The notes: a model not told the origin generated them from the sequence alone. Positions 8,995 to 18,740 are shown, numbered from the stretch's first letter. The stretch is DNA of 64,000 nucleotides from Actinomycetaceae bacterium (GCA_030537615.1 JAUNVP010000006.1:54131-118130), one strand, 5' to 3'. Numbers and translations: made by a program.

Positions 8995-9155
8995 CGTGAC
9001 TCCCTTCAAATCAGTTCACTACACTAAACATGCCATAAATCACGGTCTAATACGCGGCGGAACCGCTCGGTCTTATCAACCAATTTCGGAGTCTCGAAAT
9101 TTCGCCAGGTGACCCGTGGTGAAATTGGGTAAGAAACCGCGTTAAATTCGTGTTT

Positions 9156-10295
9156 ATGAGCATTGAATTCCAGATTCCAGCCGATTTGCTTCCCGACGAT
9201 GGTCGTTTCGGATCCGGCCCATCGAAAGTACGCGTGGGTCAAACGGACGAGATTTCCCGCCGCAATACGCCAAATGGACGTCACCTAATTGTCGGGACCT
9301 CCCATCGGCAAGCTCCAGTCAAAGATGTTGTCGCAGACATTCGCGCAATGATTATCGAACTGTTTGCCGCTCCCGACGGCTATGAAGTTGCCTTGGGAAA
9401 CGGCGGTTCCACAGCGTTCTGGGCGATCGCAGCGACCTCCTTGATTCAGCACCGGAGTGCGCACGCTGCTTTCGGTGAGTTTGGACAGAAATTTGTTGAT
9501 GAAGCCGCACGAGCCCCGCATCTCGAAGCTCCCGTGCTCTTCTCAGCCGAAGCGGGACAACTCGCTACAGTCCAGCCAACCGATGGGGTTGATGCATACG
9601 CGTGGCCCCAGCATGAAACGTCGACGGGGGTCCTTTCCCCGGTCAAGCGCATTACCACCGATGCGCTCATGCTCGTCGATGCGACGTCGATTGCGGGTGG
9701 GATTGAGGTCGATATAGCTCAGACGGACGCCTACTATTTCGCGCCTCAAAAGTGTTTCGGTTCCGACGGTGGACTGTGGCTAGCCTTCCTCTCCCCGGCA
9801 GCACAAGAACGTGCACGTGAGCTTCACGAGGCCACCGACCGCTGGATGCCGCAGATCCTCGACCTGTCAATTGCACTGACTAACTCGGTGAAGAACCAGA
9901 CCCTCAACACCCCTGCTCTGATGACGTTACTTAGCCTAAGAAACCAGTTGCGGTGGATGCTCGACATTGGGGGACTCGAAGCGTGCGCGGCACGGAGCCG
10001 CGCCTCTACGGATGCCATTTACCAGTGGGCCGAGAACCGCGAGTTCGCGATGCCCTTCGTAGCGAATCCCACCTACCGCTCCCCCGTTGTCGCCACCATT
10101 GACTTCGAGGGAGTCGATGCCAGTCGCATCGCGTCTATTCTGCGAGACAACGGAATTGTCGATGTCGAACCCTATCGCAAGCTCGGGCGAAATCAGCTCC
10201 GTATTGCCGCGTTCCCCGCGGTTGAGACATCGGACGTCGAGAAACTGCTCACCTCAATCGACTGGGTCGTTGACGCCCTGCGCTCGGTCGTTTAG
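9156..10295 (+). CDS. serC: Phosphoserine aminotransferase
   Basis: The 379-residue PLP enzyme converts 3-phosphohydroxypyruvate and glutamate to phosphoserine in serine synthesis. It has the N-terminal RFGSGPSKVR, the GTSHRQAPVKDVV loop, ALGNGGSTAFWA, and the PLP lysine in YYFAPQKCFGSDGG. The sequence type is the actinobacterial short form. The start ATG at 9156 has no ribosome-binding site, but TAAATT ends seven bases upstream, so a leaderless mRNA is likely; an in-frame GTG is at 9150. It is divergent from the DtxR gene. Its stop overlaps that of the MFS gene by three bases on the opposite strand. Confidence 0.93.
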   Translation: MSIEFQIPADLLPDDGRFGSGPSKVRVGQTDEISRRNTPNGRHLIVGTSHRQAPVKDVVADIRAMIIELFAAPDGYEVALGNGGSTAFWAIAATSLIQHRSAHAAFGEFGQKFVDEAARAPHLEAPVLFSAEAGQLATVQPTDGVDAYAWPQHETSTGVLSPVKRITTDALMLVDATSIAGGIEVDIAQTDAYYFAPQKCFGSDGGLWLAFLSPAAQERARELHEATDRWMPQILDLSIALTNSVKNQTLNTPALMTLLSLRNQLRWMLDIGGLEACAARSRASTDAIYQWAENREFAMPFVANPTYRSPVVATIDFEGVDASRIASILRDNGIVDVEPYRKLGRNQLRIAAFPAVETSDVEKLLTSIDWVVDALRSVV

Positions 10296-11590
10296 TCGCG
10301 GTGCTCGCGAGCTGCGCGCATATCGGCAGCGCGCTCTCGCGGACCGTAGGTGGTGATGGGGTGGCGTGAGAGTCGTGCTTTCACCCGCACGTCCCACGTC
10401 TTAATTGCCCACAGCGCGACGATCACTGCAACGGCAATGGATGCGATTCCTCCGACTCCGATTGACCAGCGTGCGCCGAAGTGATCCGCTACCCAGCCAA
10501 TGATGGGAGCACCGATTGGTGTTGACCCCAAGAACACCATGACATACAGGCTCATGACGCGACCTCGCATCGAGGGATCCGTTGAAATCTGAATGGCGGC
10601 GTTGGCCGCGGTAATCATCGTCAGCATGGCGAGCCCGGTCGGAATCGCCAGGAGAGCATACGCTTCATAAGTTGGAGCCAGAGCGAGGGCAATATCACAC
10701 AGGCCGAAGATGAAAGCGGCCACCACGACGAGCCGCACTCGCGGGTACTTTCTCCGCGCGGCGATGAGGGCGCCGGTGAGAGCGCCGATAGCCATGAATG
10801 ACCCGAGAATCCCATATTCGCCCGCGCCCTTACCGTACACTTCGGTTGCCATGACCGCTGAGGTCATCTGGAAATTCATGCCGAATGCCGACACCACTCC
10901 GGCAATGATCATAATGGCCACGATGTCGGTGCGATTCTTGACGTAGCGGAATCCTTCGAGGATTTGTCCCTTTTCTCGCACTGCATGTTCCATCTCCCGT
11001 AGTTCGGCCAGCCGCATGAGAGCGAGCGAGGCAACCGGAGCGAGAAAGAGAACGGTATTAACGATAAAGACCCATCCGGGGCCAACGCTCGCAATGACGA
11101 GGCCCGCCGACGCTGGTCCCAGTAGCCGCGCCGTATTGAAAGCGGCCGAGTTTAGACCAACCGCATTGGGCAGTGACGATAGCGGGACGAGTTCGGACAC
11201 GAAGGTCTGACGAGCAGGTGAGTCGATCGTCGAAACGATTCCCGAAAGGAGAGCCAGAGCATAGACGTGCCACAGGTGGGCAACTCCGGTGAGGATGAGG
11301 ATTCCGAGGATGAACGCCGTAAAGACATTCATCGTTTGGGTGAACTGGAGGAGTTTGCGCCGGTCCGTCCGGTCGGCCAACACCCCGGCCCACGGGCTGA
11401 GGAACAGTGTCGGTAAGAACTGGAGCGCAGTGGTGATGCCGAGTGCCGTACCGCTGTTATTGGTGAGGACGGTGAGGACGACCCAGTCCTGGGCGACCCG
11501 TTGCATCCACATCCCCGTTGAAGCAATGATGTTCGCGACAAACCACAACCGGTAGTTAAAGAATTTGAGGGATGCAAATGTAGACGACAC
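10292..11590 (-). CDS. MFS transporter, DHA3-type exporter
   Basis: The 432-residue protein has about 12 hydrophobic segments. It starts with FASLKFFNYRLWFVANIIASTGMWMQRVAQDWVVL, a signature of the MFS_3/DHA3 group that includes enterobactin exporter EntS and macrolide exporters. The loop between helices 2 and 3 carries WAGVLADRTDRRKLL. The substrate cannot be told from the sequence. The GTG start at 11590 follows AAAGGAG by eight bases. The gene follows the NCS2 permease on the same strand with a hairpin between them and converges on serC. Confidence 0.87.
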   Translation of the reverse strand: MSSTFASLKFFNYRLWFVANIIASTGMWMQRVAQDWVVLTVLTNNSGTALGITTALQFLPTLFLSPWAGVLADRTDRRKLLQFTQTMNVFTAFILGILILTGVAHLWHVYALALLSGIVSTIDSPARQTFVSELVPLSSLPNAVGLNSAAFNTARLLGPASAGLVIASVGPGWVFIVNTVLFLAPVASLALMRLAELREMEHAVREKGQILEGFRYVKNRTDIVAIMIIAGVVSAFGMNFQMTSAVMATEVYGKGAGEYGILGSFMAIGALTGALIAARRKYPRVRLVVVAAFIFGLCDIALALAPTYEAYALLAIPTGLAMLTMITAANAAIQISTDPSMRGRVMSLYVMVFLGSTPIGAPIIGWVADHFGARWSIGVGGIASIAVAVIVALWAIKTWDVRVKARLSRHPITTYGPRERAADMRAAREHRD

Positions 11591-11747
11591 TCATGAACTC
11601 CTTTCTACGCTCATGTTCTCAACTTCGCTGATGTTTTTCACGTCAGAACCGTCAAAGGTGGCGAAGTAGACGAATCCGCCAGACAACAACTGGCAACTCG
11701 GCCGAATTGGCAGTCGTCGAGGCCTCTTCCATTGACAGGGTATGAAG

Positions 11748-11776
11748 GCGGGGCCCCACTGAAAGTGAGGCCCCGC
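11748..11776 (-). terminator. GC-rich hairpin after purine permease gene
   Basis: GCGGGGCCCCACT and AGTGAGGCCCCGC pair with one mismatch around GAA. The hairpin follows the stop of the NCS2 permease (minus strand, ends 11802). The T-run is weak, so it may terminate incompletely ahead of the MFS gene. Confidence 0.65.
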
Positions 11777-11801
11777 ACGATTATGCTGCGGTGATCTCGA
11801 A

Positions 11802-13232
11802 TCAGTTCCCCAGTGCTGCCTGGATTGGTCCGAGGGCGAAGTAAACGACGAAGAGAATGGAAACCGCCCACATGAGCGGGTGGATCTTTTTCGCCTTGCC
11901 CTGCGCGGCCGTTGCCACCACGTAGGCAATGAAACCCGCTCCGATACCGACGGAGATCGAGTAGGCGAACGGCATGAACGCAATAGTGAGGAATGCGGGG
12001 ATGGCGATACCGGCATCCTTCCAGTCGATATCAACCACCTGCGTCATCATGAGGAATCCGACGAACACAAGCGCGGTTGATGCGGCCTCAGTCGGAACCA
12101 GCTCCACAACTGGCGCAATGAAGATCGACAGTAGGAACAGTACGCCGGTGACCACGGATGCAAGCCCCGTGCGAGCGCCCTCACCGACCCCCGCCGACGA
12201 TTCCACGTACGAGGTGTTCGAGGACGTACCACCAAGACCACCGGCAACTGCCGCAATCGAGTCAATAAAGAGGATCTGTCGCGACTTCGGCGGCGTACCG
12301 TTCTCGTCGAGTAGTCCTGCTTCCGAGCCAATCGCAACCATCGTTCCCATGGTGTCGAAAAAGTCCGCCAACATGAGGGAGAAGATGAGGAGGACGACCG
12401 CCAGAACACCGAGTTTTCCAAACGCTCCGAAGAAGTTAATCTGCCCCAACGAGGAAAAGTCCGGAAGTGAAATCGGAGAGCCGCTCAGTTCAGGAATTGT
12501 CACGCCCCAGCCGGTCGGATTCTCATCCGAGCGCACCCCCTGCGGCGCGACCAGCTGAACGATGATTGCCAAAACGGTCGACGAGACGATTCCGATGAGG
12601 ATAGCGCCACGAACCTTGCGCACGTGGAGCACAATGGTGAGGAAGAGGCCGAATACGAATATGAGTGCCGGCCAGCCGTCAATCGACCCGTTAATGCCGA
12701 GCTGAACGGGTGTTCCCCCCGGTCGAATGATGCCGGCGTTGATTAGCCCAACGAAGGCGATAAAGAGGCCGATGCCAACTGAAATGGCAACTTTCAGCTG
12801 GTTGGGAACCGCTGAGAATACGGCTTCGCGGAATCCTGTGAGGACGAGAATCGTGATGAGTACGCCTTCCCAGAAAATGAGCCCCATAGCCTCCTGGAAC
12901 GTCAGGCCGGAGCCGAGGACGAGAGTGAACGCAACCATTGCATTCAGTCCCATGCCGGCTGCCAACGCCATCGGGAAGTTGGCGACCACTCCCATGAGGA
13001 TGGTCATTAATCCCGCGATGAGGGCCGTGCCCGCCGCGATGGCTGAGATGGAGATCGAACCGTCGTCGGGCAGAGCAGCCGAGAGAATAATCGGATTGAG
13101 TACCAAGATGTAGGCCATCGCGAAAAAGGTGACGATACCGCCGCGAATTTCGCGACCTACAGTCGAGCCACGTTCAGTGATTTGGAAGTACGAATCAAGT
13201 GCGGATTTTTGTTCAGTATTGATGGTTTCCAC
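11802..13232 (-). CDS. NCS2 family permease (guanine/hypoxanthine-type, AzgA subgroup)
   Basis: The 476-residue membrane protein shows the AzgA-type N-terminus (YFQITERGSTVGREIRGGIVTFFAMAYILVLNP), GMGLNAMVAFTLV, and in the middle FFDTMGTMVAIGSEAGLLDENG with SSNTSYVESSAGVGEGARTGL. These are the substrate and sodium/proton sites of bacterial adenine or guanine/hypoxanthine permeases. It would import purine bases by proton symport. The start is GTG at 13232 with only a weak upstream site; no purine riboswitch is visible upstream. A hairpin at 13272-13292 separates it from the gene upstream. Confidence 0.9.
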   Translation of the reverse strand: METINTEQKSALDSYFQITERGSTVGREIRGGIVTFFAMAYILVLNPIILSAALPDDGSISISAIAAGTALIAGLMTILMGVVANFPMALAAGMGLNAMVAFTLVLGSGLTFQEAMGLIFWEGVLITILVLTGFREAVFSAVPNQLKVAISVGIGLFIAFVGLINAGIIRPGGTPVQLGINGSIDGWPALIFVFGLFLTIVLHVRKVRGAILIGIVSSTVLAIIVQLVAPQGVRSDENPTGWGVTIPELSGSPISLPDFSSLGQINFFGAFGKLGVLAVVLLIFSLMLADFFDTMGTMVAIGSEAGLLDENGTPPKSRQILFIDSIAAVAGGLGGTSSNTSYVESSAGVGEGARTGLASVVTGVLFLLSIFIAPVVELVPTEAASTALVFVGFLMMTQVVDIDWKDAGIAIPAFLTIAFMPFAYSISVGIGAGFIAYVVATAAQGKAKKIHPLMWAVSILFVVYFALGPIQAALGN

Positions 13233-13271
13233 ACCGAAATCGTGTCAAATATCGTGCGGTGAAACCAAACC

Positions 13272-13292
13272 ACCGACCACCATGTGGTCGGT
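13272..13292 (-). terminator. Hairpin between DUF3027 gene and permease
   Basis: ACCGACCAC and GTGGTCGGT are perfect 9-bp arms with loop CAT. Placed 9 bases after the DUF3027 stop and 40 bases before the permease start, it most likely ends the csp-DUF3027 transcript. No T-run follows, so it could also be an operator for the permease. Confidence 0.5.
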
Positions 13293-13300
13293 GATCATCA

Positions 13301-14086
13301 TCACGTAAGCGAATCAGCCGACGCGTCCTCCACGTCCTCTATGACTTCGAGATCGAGCTCATTGATCCGCGGCGGCGTAATCGGCCACTCTGACCCGCGT
13401 TTTTGAACGTCCGTTTCCGAATGTGCACCACACGAGTACGTGATGGGAACGAGCCGCCCATCATCATTCGACCATTCATTTGCGCACACTCCGAACTCTT
13501 CTCGCAGGCTCCCTTCCAACGACACGAGGAAACCGCACGACGCGCACGACGCAGGACTTTTCGCCTGTTTGGTCCGCGAGCGGACGAAGCGCATCCACCG
13601 CTGTTTAGTTTCTCCAACTCCTTCTTCTGAAAGGATGCGCAAGCGAGCGAGTGGAGCCTCATCCGGATCCCGATCGGTGTCGCGACGTAGCACGAGACGT
13701 TCATCGGTCTGCCGGTAGGGAAGCACATCGCTCGGACCGACGTCGCCGGGCTTGAGGCGCTCTTCCCACGGCACCCACTCGGGCGCCAAAAGTGCGGCCT
13801 TACCGGGCAAAAGGTCGATTTCGCTGACGGTCACTCGTTTAGACCGTGGATAGCGCGATACCGTGATCGCCCAATGCCAGCCAACGTAGCCGGGTTTGAG
13901 ACAGTCGAAAAAATGTGTCAGCAATCGCTCCTCGTCAACCCGGTAGCCGAGATGGTCCCCAACCTCGGCATCGTCAACGACCTCGCATACGATGGTGCGG
14001 ACCTCTTCGACTGCGTCTTTGAGGACGTAGTCAGCTCGCACTTTCCGCTGTGGTTTTTCCCGAGGGGAATCAGGCATCAAAATCAT
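13301..14086 (-). CDS. DUF3027 family protein
   Basis: A 261-residue protein of the actinobacterial DUF3027 family. Recognisable parts are DYVLKDAVEEVR, GDHLGYRVDEERLLTHFFDC, PGYVGWHWAITVSR and LAPEWVPWEERLKPGDVGPSDVLPY. A Cys pair (CASCGF) followed much later by a third Cys in TYSCGAHSE suggests a zinc site in the C-terminal half. The function is unknown. It overlaps the cold-shock protein gene by 17 bases, and this pairing is common in Actinobacteria. The ATG at 14086 has no clear ribosome-binding site; a second ATG at 14077 is possible. Confidence 0.85.
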   Translation of the reverse strand: MILMPDSPREKPQRKVRADYVLKDAVEEVRTIVCEVVDDAEVGDHLGYRVDEERLLTHFFDCLKPGYVGWHWAITVSRYPRSKRVTVSEIDLLPGKAALLAPEWVPWEERLKPGDVGPSDVLPYRQTDERLVLRRDTDRDPDEAPLARLRILSEEGVGETKQRWMRFVRSRTKQAKSPASCASCGFLVSLEGSLREEFGVCANEWSNDDGRLVPITYSCGAHSETDVQKRGSEWPITPPRINELDLEVIEDVEDASADSLT

Positions 14087-14447
14087 CCGCTACTGCGCGA
14101 AGAAGTTTCGCGATCTTGACTGAATTATCAGGGTATTTCCCGCGTCGAAGGGAATCCGACGACATGTCGAGCAGACGGATGAGATCTTCAACGAGACCAA
14201 CCATCTCCTGCGGGCGCCGACGTCGAAGTTTTTGGATCGACGGCGCTTCCGGCAATATTTCAACGAACATTGCCTGGGGTCCTTTGCGACCGTCAACCAC
14301 CGAGTATTCGACCCGTGTCCCTCCCTTGGGTGCTTTAGCGCCTTCAGGTAGTGCAGAAGCATGCAGGAAAACGGTTTCACCATCATCGCCATCGATGAAT
14401 CCGAAACCGCGTTCGGTGTCGAAGAATTTCACCTTACCGGTGGGCAC
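14070..14447 (-). CDS. Cold-shock domain protein with C-terminal extension
   Basis: Residues 1-65 are a cold-shock domain with RNP1-like KGFGFI-type sequence (ERGFGFIDGDDGETVFLHASAL), which binds single-stranded RNA or DNA. A 60-residue helical extension (QEMVGLVEDLIRLLDMSSDSLRRGKYP) follows, making it 125 residues against about 67 for a plain CspA. This longer type occurs in Actinobacteria next to DUF3027 proteins. The start is GTG at 14447 with AAGGAG upstream. It is divergent from the envelope module. Confidence 0.92.
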   Translation of the reverse strand: MPTGKVKFFDTERGFGFIDGDDGETVFLHASALPEGAKAPKGGTRVEYSVVDGRKGPQAMFVEILPEAPSIQKLRRRRPQEMVGLVEDLIRLLDMSSDSLRRGKYPDNSVKIAKLLRAVADDFDA

Positions 14448-14606
14448 AGCCTTCTCCTTTGTTACTTGCTGTCCGTCCCACGCGGGGCGGACCTTACGTC
14501 ATATGATAGATCGATAGATACTGTCACTGCCAAGAATGAAGCGTTTCCAGCCGTGACGCTCGTACACCTAGCTATGAAATCGAAACCGTTCAATCGAGGA
14601 GGGCGC

Positions 14607-15905
14607 GTGAACACCGCGTGGGTCTATGCCGGATGGACTGCACTACTCGTCGGAGCGGTTGTCGTAGTTATTCTACTCCGAAAACGCCGCAACACATCCG
14701 CAGATGCTGTGCGCACCAATCCCAGCACGATGGCTGAGCCCGCGTCGAAAGGCGAAACCGACTCAGTTTCGCGCGACGACAGCGGAGCGCGAACAGCGAA
14801 CTCAACGACCGATACACCTGTGCAACACAGCCCCGGTAGTGGCGATCAGTCGGCGAGAGAAGAAGTGGAGCCAGTCCCACAAATAACTCCGCAAGAAGAA
14901 AACGAGAGCGAAGAATACGAGCGAGACGACTCCGACGAAGAATCGAGCGAGACGACTCCAGAGGGCGAGTTTGACGACGTAATCATCGAAGCGAGCCCTC
15001 CGAAAAATGCCTTCGATCTCGACTCGGTTACGCGATCAATCTCGCAAGAGCTGTGGGTTTCACGATGGATGCTCGGAGAAGATGCCTGCGCTGAACTCAA
15101 CGCCGAGCTCGACTGCGTGACGGCAATGACGCAATCCTGCCTGTCCGAGACGACCGTGGAGAATGGTTCCGACGTCCACTGCCCACCGGATTGTCAGCGC
15201 CTGAACTCGGTAATCGCCCGATTAGAAGAGGCGGCACGCCCTCTTCGATCCCTCCGATTAACGAAATACCAGCACGCTCTCGCTGCCATGCGCGCCGACC
15301 AGCCCGAAGATATCAATCCCGATCGGGCAGCAATTCGCACCAATCACGAAGTCAGTCCTGATCCAACCTACGGCCTTCATCGTCTTCTCAGTGAGACCCG
15401 CTACGGGCTAGACGGAGCCCGACTCGAAATCGCCCGGGTATCACCAACTGCCGGTTCAACGACCTCTCGACGGCTACGCGGCGGCCTCACACAGGCCACG
15501 AGCACCCTGCGTTCCGTCGAGGAACGATTAAAAACACTCGTTGCGACACCAAGTTACACGCCGACACCAGATGAACTCCTCGGACTCGAGCGTTCCATAG
15601 CTCAAGCCGTGTGGTGGAGACGCTTCATAGAACACACGGTCTCCTACCTCACCGCCCGCGAGTGGGCACTGACCACTACCGATCGAGACGAGTGGAGCGA
15701 GTTGGCAGATTCAGCGCTTCTGTTGGCGAATCTCATTGTTGATCTCGAACGCGACACCGTTGCGGTCAAGACGTTGACGGAGCTTGGACGAAGCCACGTC
15801 CTCGCTAGTGGGACGCACACCCCTTACCGAACGTACCGCTCGATTGTCGAGACAGCCGACGACGCAATTGCGGAACTAACTGGCACAGAGACCATAACCC
15901 CATGA
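14607..15905 (+). CDS. Hypothetical membrane-anchored helical protein upstream of TPM protein
   Basis: Family not recognised. The GTG start at 14607 was picked because GAGGAGG lies just upstream; the longer open frame overlaps the cold-shock gene. A single membrane helix covers about residues 5-23 (WVYAGWTALLVGAVVVVILL) and is followed by basic residues, so the body is probably cytoplasmic. Residues 30-130 are a highly acidic, low-complexity linker (EENESEEYERDDSDEESSE). The C-terminal 270 residues are helical, with four cysteines clustered around 155-200. The last codon is 31 bases before the TPM gene, and the likely partners are the TPM and PspA proteins downstream. Confidence 0.6.
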   Translation: MNTAWVYAGWTALLVGAVVVVILLRKRRNTSADAVRTNPSTMAEPASKGETDSVSRDDSGARTANSTTDTPVQHSPGSGDQSAREEVEPVPQITPQEENESEEYERDDSDEESSETTPEGEFDDVIIEASPPKNAFDLDSVTRSISQELWVSRWMLGEDACAELNAELDCVTAMTQSCLSETTVENGSDVHCPPDCQRLNSVIARLEEAARPLRSLRLTKYQHALAAMRADQPEDINPDRAAIRTNHEVSPDPTYGLHRLLSETRYGLDGARLEIARVSPTAGSTTSRRLRGGLTQATSTLRSVEERLKTLVATPSYTPTPDELLGLERSIAQAVWWRRFIEHTVSYLTAREWALTTTDRDEWSELADSALLLANLIVDLERDTVAVKTLTELGRSHVLASGTHTPYRTYRSIVETADDAIAELTGTETITP

Positions 15906-15936
15906 CAATGCTCAATAAATCCGTCACACTTGGTTT

Positions 15937-17913
15937 ATGAAACAGTTGCTCGAGTATCCACGTGCCGTACTGGCAGTACTCATTGCCCTCACAAGTATTC
16001 TTCTCGTACCGGTGACGGGGTACGCAGCTCCGCCTGCCAACCTCGAGAGCCGGTTGACCGATGTCGATGGATTCCTCTCTAGCGACGCCACATCTGAGAT
16101 CCAGATGATTCTTGATCAAACTCTTGAAAACGGGATCAACCTCTACGTTGCTTTTACCGACGATTTCAGCGGTATGGACTCAACGGACTGGTGTGTGATC
16201 AGCGCCCGAGATTCCGATGTACCCGACAGCGCAATCGTCTACGCAGTCGCGACTGAAGCGCGCCGTTACGCCCTCTGTCAAGGACCGACCGCAGAAGTGT
16301 CCTCTGGCAATGTTGCTCGAGCCGGTGAAATTGCAGCGCGAGAACTCAGTGCTAAGCCGCTCGACAACCCATCCGTTGTCAATGCTACTCGTGTCCTAGG
16401 AGATGAGCTGGTTGCCAAACTCAAAGGCGACTCCGAGACCTCATCGACGGGGACGACCTCCTCTAGTTCCACCAGCGATCCCGTTGGAACACTCGCTTTC
16501 ATCGTTGTCATTGTCATCATCTTTGTTCTGGTGGCCGGCATTTCACTTGCGATCCGCAGTCGACGTCTCCGTAAACAGCGAACCCTCATCGAACAAACAG
16601 CACAAAGTCGCCTCGATCAAGCTGCTGTTGAGCTGATGAATGCGGACGACGAAGTTCGCGCCGCGCGGGATGACTACGCTTTTGCCCGCGCACAGTTCGG
16701 CGAACTCAAAACTGAGAAATTTGCGGACGCTTTGAAAGAAGCTGAGGACCTCATTGCGCGAGCATTCGTTATCCATAAAGAATCCGAAACAGCGGCTTCG
16801 GAAGGGGAAAAACACAATGTCGCCAATCGGATTACTGAGCTGACCCAGCAAGTGAAGACTATCCTTGCCGACCACATCGAACAGTTCAGTGCCTTACGCG
16901 CCCTCGAATCAAACGTTGAAAAATCGATAGCGGATCTGCGGGTCCGAATCGATGAAGCAACCGTGCAGAATAAGCGCGCTCAAGAAGAAATCAAGTCTCT
17001 CAAGCTGACCTATTCCGAGCAGTCGCTCCGATCAATTCTTAATAATCCCGGCCAAGCAAGCAAACTCCTAGCCGCGGCGACCGATGCCCTCGATACCGCT
17101 GCTGAGTATGTCGAATCTGATCGCAGTGAAGCGCTGTTCCACGTCAATCTAGCTCAGCGAACATTTGGTCAAGCGATGGTGCAGATCCAAGAAGTCATGG
17201 ACGCGTCGAATGATCTTTCTCAGGCCGGGACACGTCTGACTGCCGCGATTGCCTCAATCAGCTCCGATATTAACGACGTCAAGCGGCTTGCCTCCGATGA
17301 CAGCGCCTTCGTTCCTCTCGTCGATGATGCGAGGGCAGCTATCGCGGCGGGAACCGCCGCTAAAAACGGCAACGGCGACCCGCTTGCGGCACTTTCCCAA
17401 CTGCGGACGGCGGAAGACGCCCTCGATACCGCGCTTGATCCTCTGCGCGATCGTGAGACACGCGAGACGCACACGGAACACAAGCTCATTCAGCGCTTTG
17501 AAGAGGTCGATGACGCTATCCAACGGGCGGACGTTTATGTCTCGACAAACAGAGGCATTGCCTCTCACCGCTCGCGTCGGCTTATTGCCGAAGCCAAGCG
17601 CCACCGCGACGATGCAGCCCGCATTTATCAGGAAGATTCAGAAAAGGCTTTCGACCTACTACGCGAAGCCAAGGCCGAAGCTGAGGCCAGTATTGACGAT
17701 ATTTTCAGCGGGCATCACACCTACAGTTCCCGAGATTCTGGAGGCATCGACATCGGTTCTCTCATTCTCGGTGGCATCCTCTTTGGTGGCGGCAGCTCCG
17801 GTGGCTCATCAAGTTCCTCGTGGGGCTCTAGCTCCGGGTGGGGATCGTCCGGCGGATTCAGCGGCGGATTCAGCGGCGGCGGCTGGTCATCGTCCGGTTC
17901 CGGTAGTTTCTGA
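15937..17913 (+). CDS. TPM-domain membrane protein with long coiled coil and Gly/Ser tail
   Basis: The 658-residue protein has a signal peptide (residues 1-30, ending GYAAPP), a TPM domain (about 35-165, RLTDVDGFLSSDATSEIQ...), a Ser/Thr linker, a membrane helix (about 184-207, TLAFIVVIVIIFVLVAGISL), then about 400 residues of predicted coiled coil and a C-terminal Gly/Ser/Trp-rich end (GGSSSSSWGSSSGWGSSGGF). TPM proteins include the photosystem repair protein TLP18.3 and actinobacterial envelope proteins. The domain would be outside and the coiled coil inside. The gene is followed by pspA after 92 bases, suggesting a shared role in membrane stress or repair. The exact reaction, if any, is unknown. 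Confidence 0.85.
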   Translation: MKQLLEYPRAVLAVLIALTSILLVPVTGYAAPPANLESRLTDVDGFLSSDATSEIQMILDQTLENGINLYVAFTDDFSGMDSTDWCVISARDSDVPDSAIVYAVATEARRYALCQGPTAEVSSGNVARAGEIAARELSAKPLDNPSVVNATRVLGDELVAKLKGDSETSSTGTTSSSSTSDPVGTLAFIVVIVIIFVLVAGISLAIRSRRLRKQRTLIEQTAQSRLDQAAVELMNADDEVRAARDDYAFARAQFGELKTEKFADALKEAEDLIARAFVIHKESETAASEGEKHNVANRITELTQQVKTILADHIEQFSALRALESNVEKSIADLRVRIDEATVQNKRAQEEIKSLKLTYSEQSLRSILNNPGQASKLLAAATDALDTAAEYVESDRSEALFHVNLAQRTFGQAMVQIQEVMDASNDLSQAGTRLTAAIASISSDINDVKRLASDDSAFVPLVDDARAAIAAGTAAKNGNGDPLAALSQLRTAEDALDTALDPLRDRETRETHTEHKLIQRFEEVDDAIQRADVYVSTNRGIASHRSRRLIAEAKRHRDDAARIYQEDSEKAFDLLREAKAEAEASIDDIFSGHHTYSSRDSGGIDIGSLILGGILFGGGSSGGSSSSSWGSSSGWGSSGGFSGGFSGGGWSSSGSGSF

Positions 17914-18005
17914 TTCAAGCTCGCATAAAGTGCCGAGCGCCACATATAATCGAAACGACGTGTGACGGCGCACGCCCGTCACTGCTTCCACAGAAAGGTA
18001 TTTTC

Positions 18006-18725
18006 ATGGCAGAGAAGCAAACAATTCTCGGTCGTATCACGCAACTGGCTAAGGCCAACCTCAACGCCCTCCTCGATCGCGCTGAGGACCCCAAGAAGAT
18101 GCTTGACCAACTCGTTCGTGACTACACGAACTCCATTGCTGAAGCTGAGGAGGCCGTCGCACAGACCATTGGCAATCTTCGTCTAGCGGAAAAGGATCTT
18201 GAATCCGACCGCAGCGCAGCTCGCGAGTGGGGGAACAAAGCCGCCGCGGCTTCCCAGAAGGCTGAAGAAGCTCGTGCCGCTGGAGACTCCGCTGGCGCAC
18301 AGAAGTGGGACAACCTCGCCAAGGTTGCTCTCGGTAAGCAAATCAATGCTGAACAGTCCGCGACTGACTCAGAGCCGATCATTGAATCTCAGCGAGAAGT
18401 TGTCGAAAGACTCAAGGCCGGTCTCAACGCATCGCGCGACAAGCTTGAACAACTGAAGACCAAGCGCGATCAGCTAATTGCTCGACAGCGGACGGCTGAA
18501 GCCCAAACGAAGCTCCAAGATACGGTCGCTTCCATCAATGTTCTTGATCCGACATCGGAGCTTTCGCGCTTCGAAGAAACAGTTCGGCGCCAAGAGGCGA
18601 TGGCTCAGGGACGTGCAGAGATTGCAGCGGACTCACTTGACGCACAGTTCGACGAGCTCAAAGATTCCGATACTGAACTGGAGATCGAAGCTCGTCTTGC
18701 CAAACTGAAGAACAAAGACTCCTAA
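18006..18725 (+). CDS. pspA: PspA/IM30 family membrane-stress protein
   Basis: A 239-residue, almost fully helical protein of the PspA/IM30/Vipp1 family. It opens with ILGRITQLAKANLNALLDRAEDPKKMLDQLVRDYTNSI, the conserved N-terminal helices that bind membranes, and continues as one long coiled coil with ERLKAGLNASRDKLEQLKTK. Members form ESCRT-III-like assemblies that protect the cytoplasmic membrane. The C-terminus matches the actinobacterial form. It is the last gene of the TPM module and is followed by a strong terminator hairpin. Confidence 0.92.
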   Translation: MAEKQTILGRITQLAKANLNALLDRAEDPKKMLDQLVRDYTNSIAEAEEAVAQTIGNLRLAEKDLESDRSAAREWGNKAAAASQKAEEARAAGDSAGAQKWDNLAKVALGKQINAEQSATDSEPIIESQREVVERLKAGLNASRDKLEQLKTKRDQLIARQRTAEAQTKLQDTVASINVLDPTSELSRFEETVRRQEAMAQGRAEIAADSLDAQFDELKDSDTELEIEARLAKLKNKDS

Positions 18726-18740
18726 TCGTTCACCACTTAA

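Noticed and set aside
13233..13300. Purine riboswitch before the NCS2 permease
   Set aside because: The leader is only about 70 bases and shows just one 9-bp hairpin, without purine-aptamer conserved loops.
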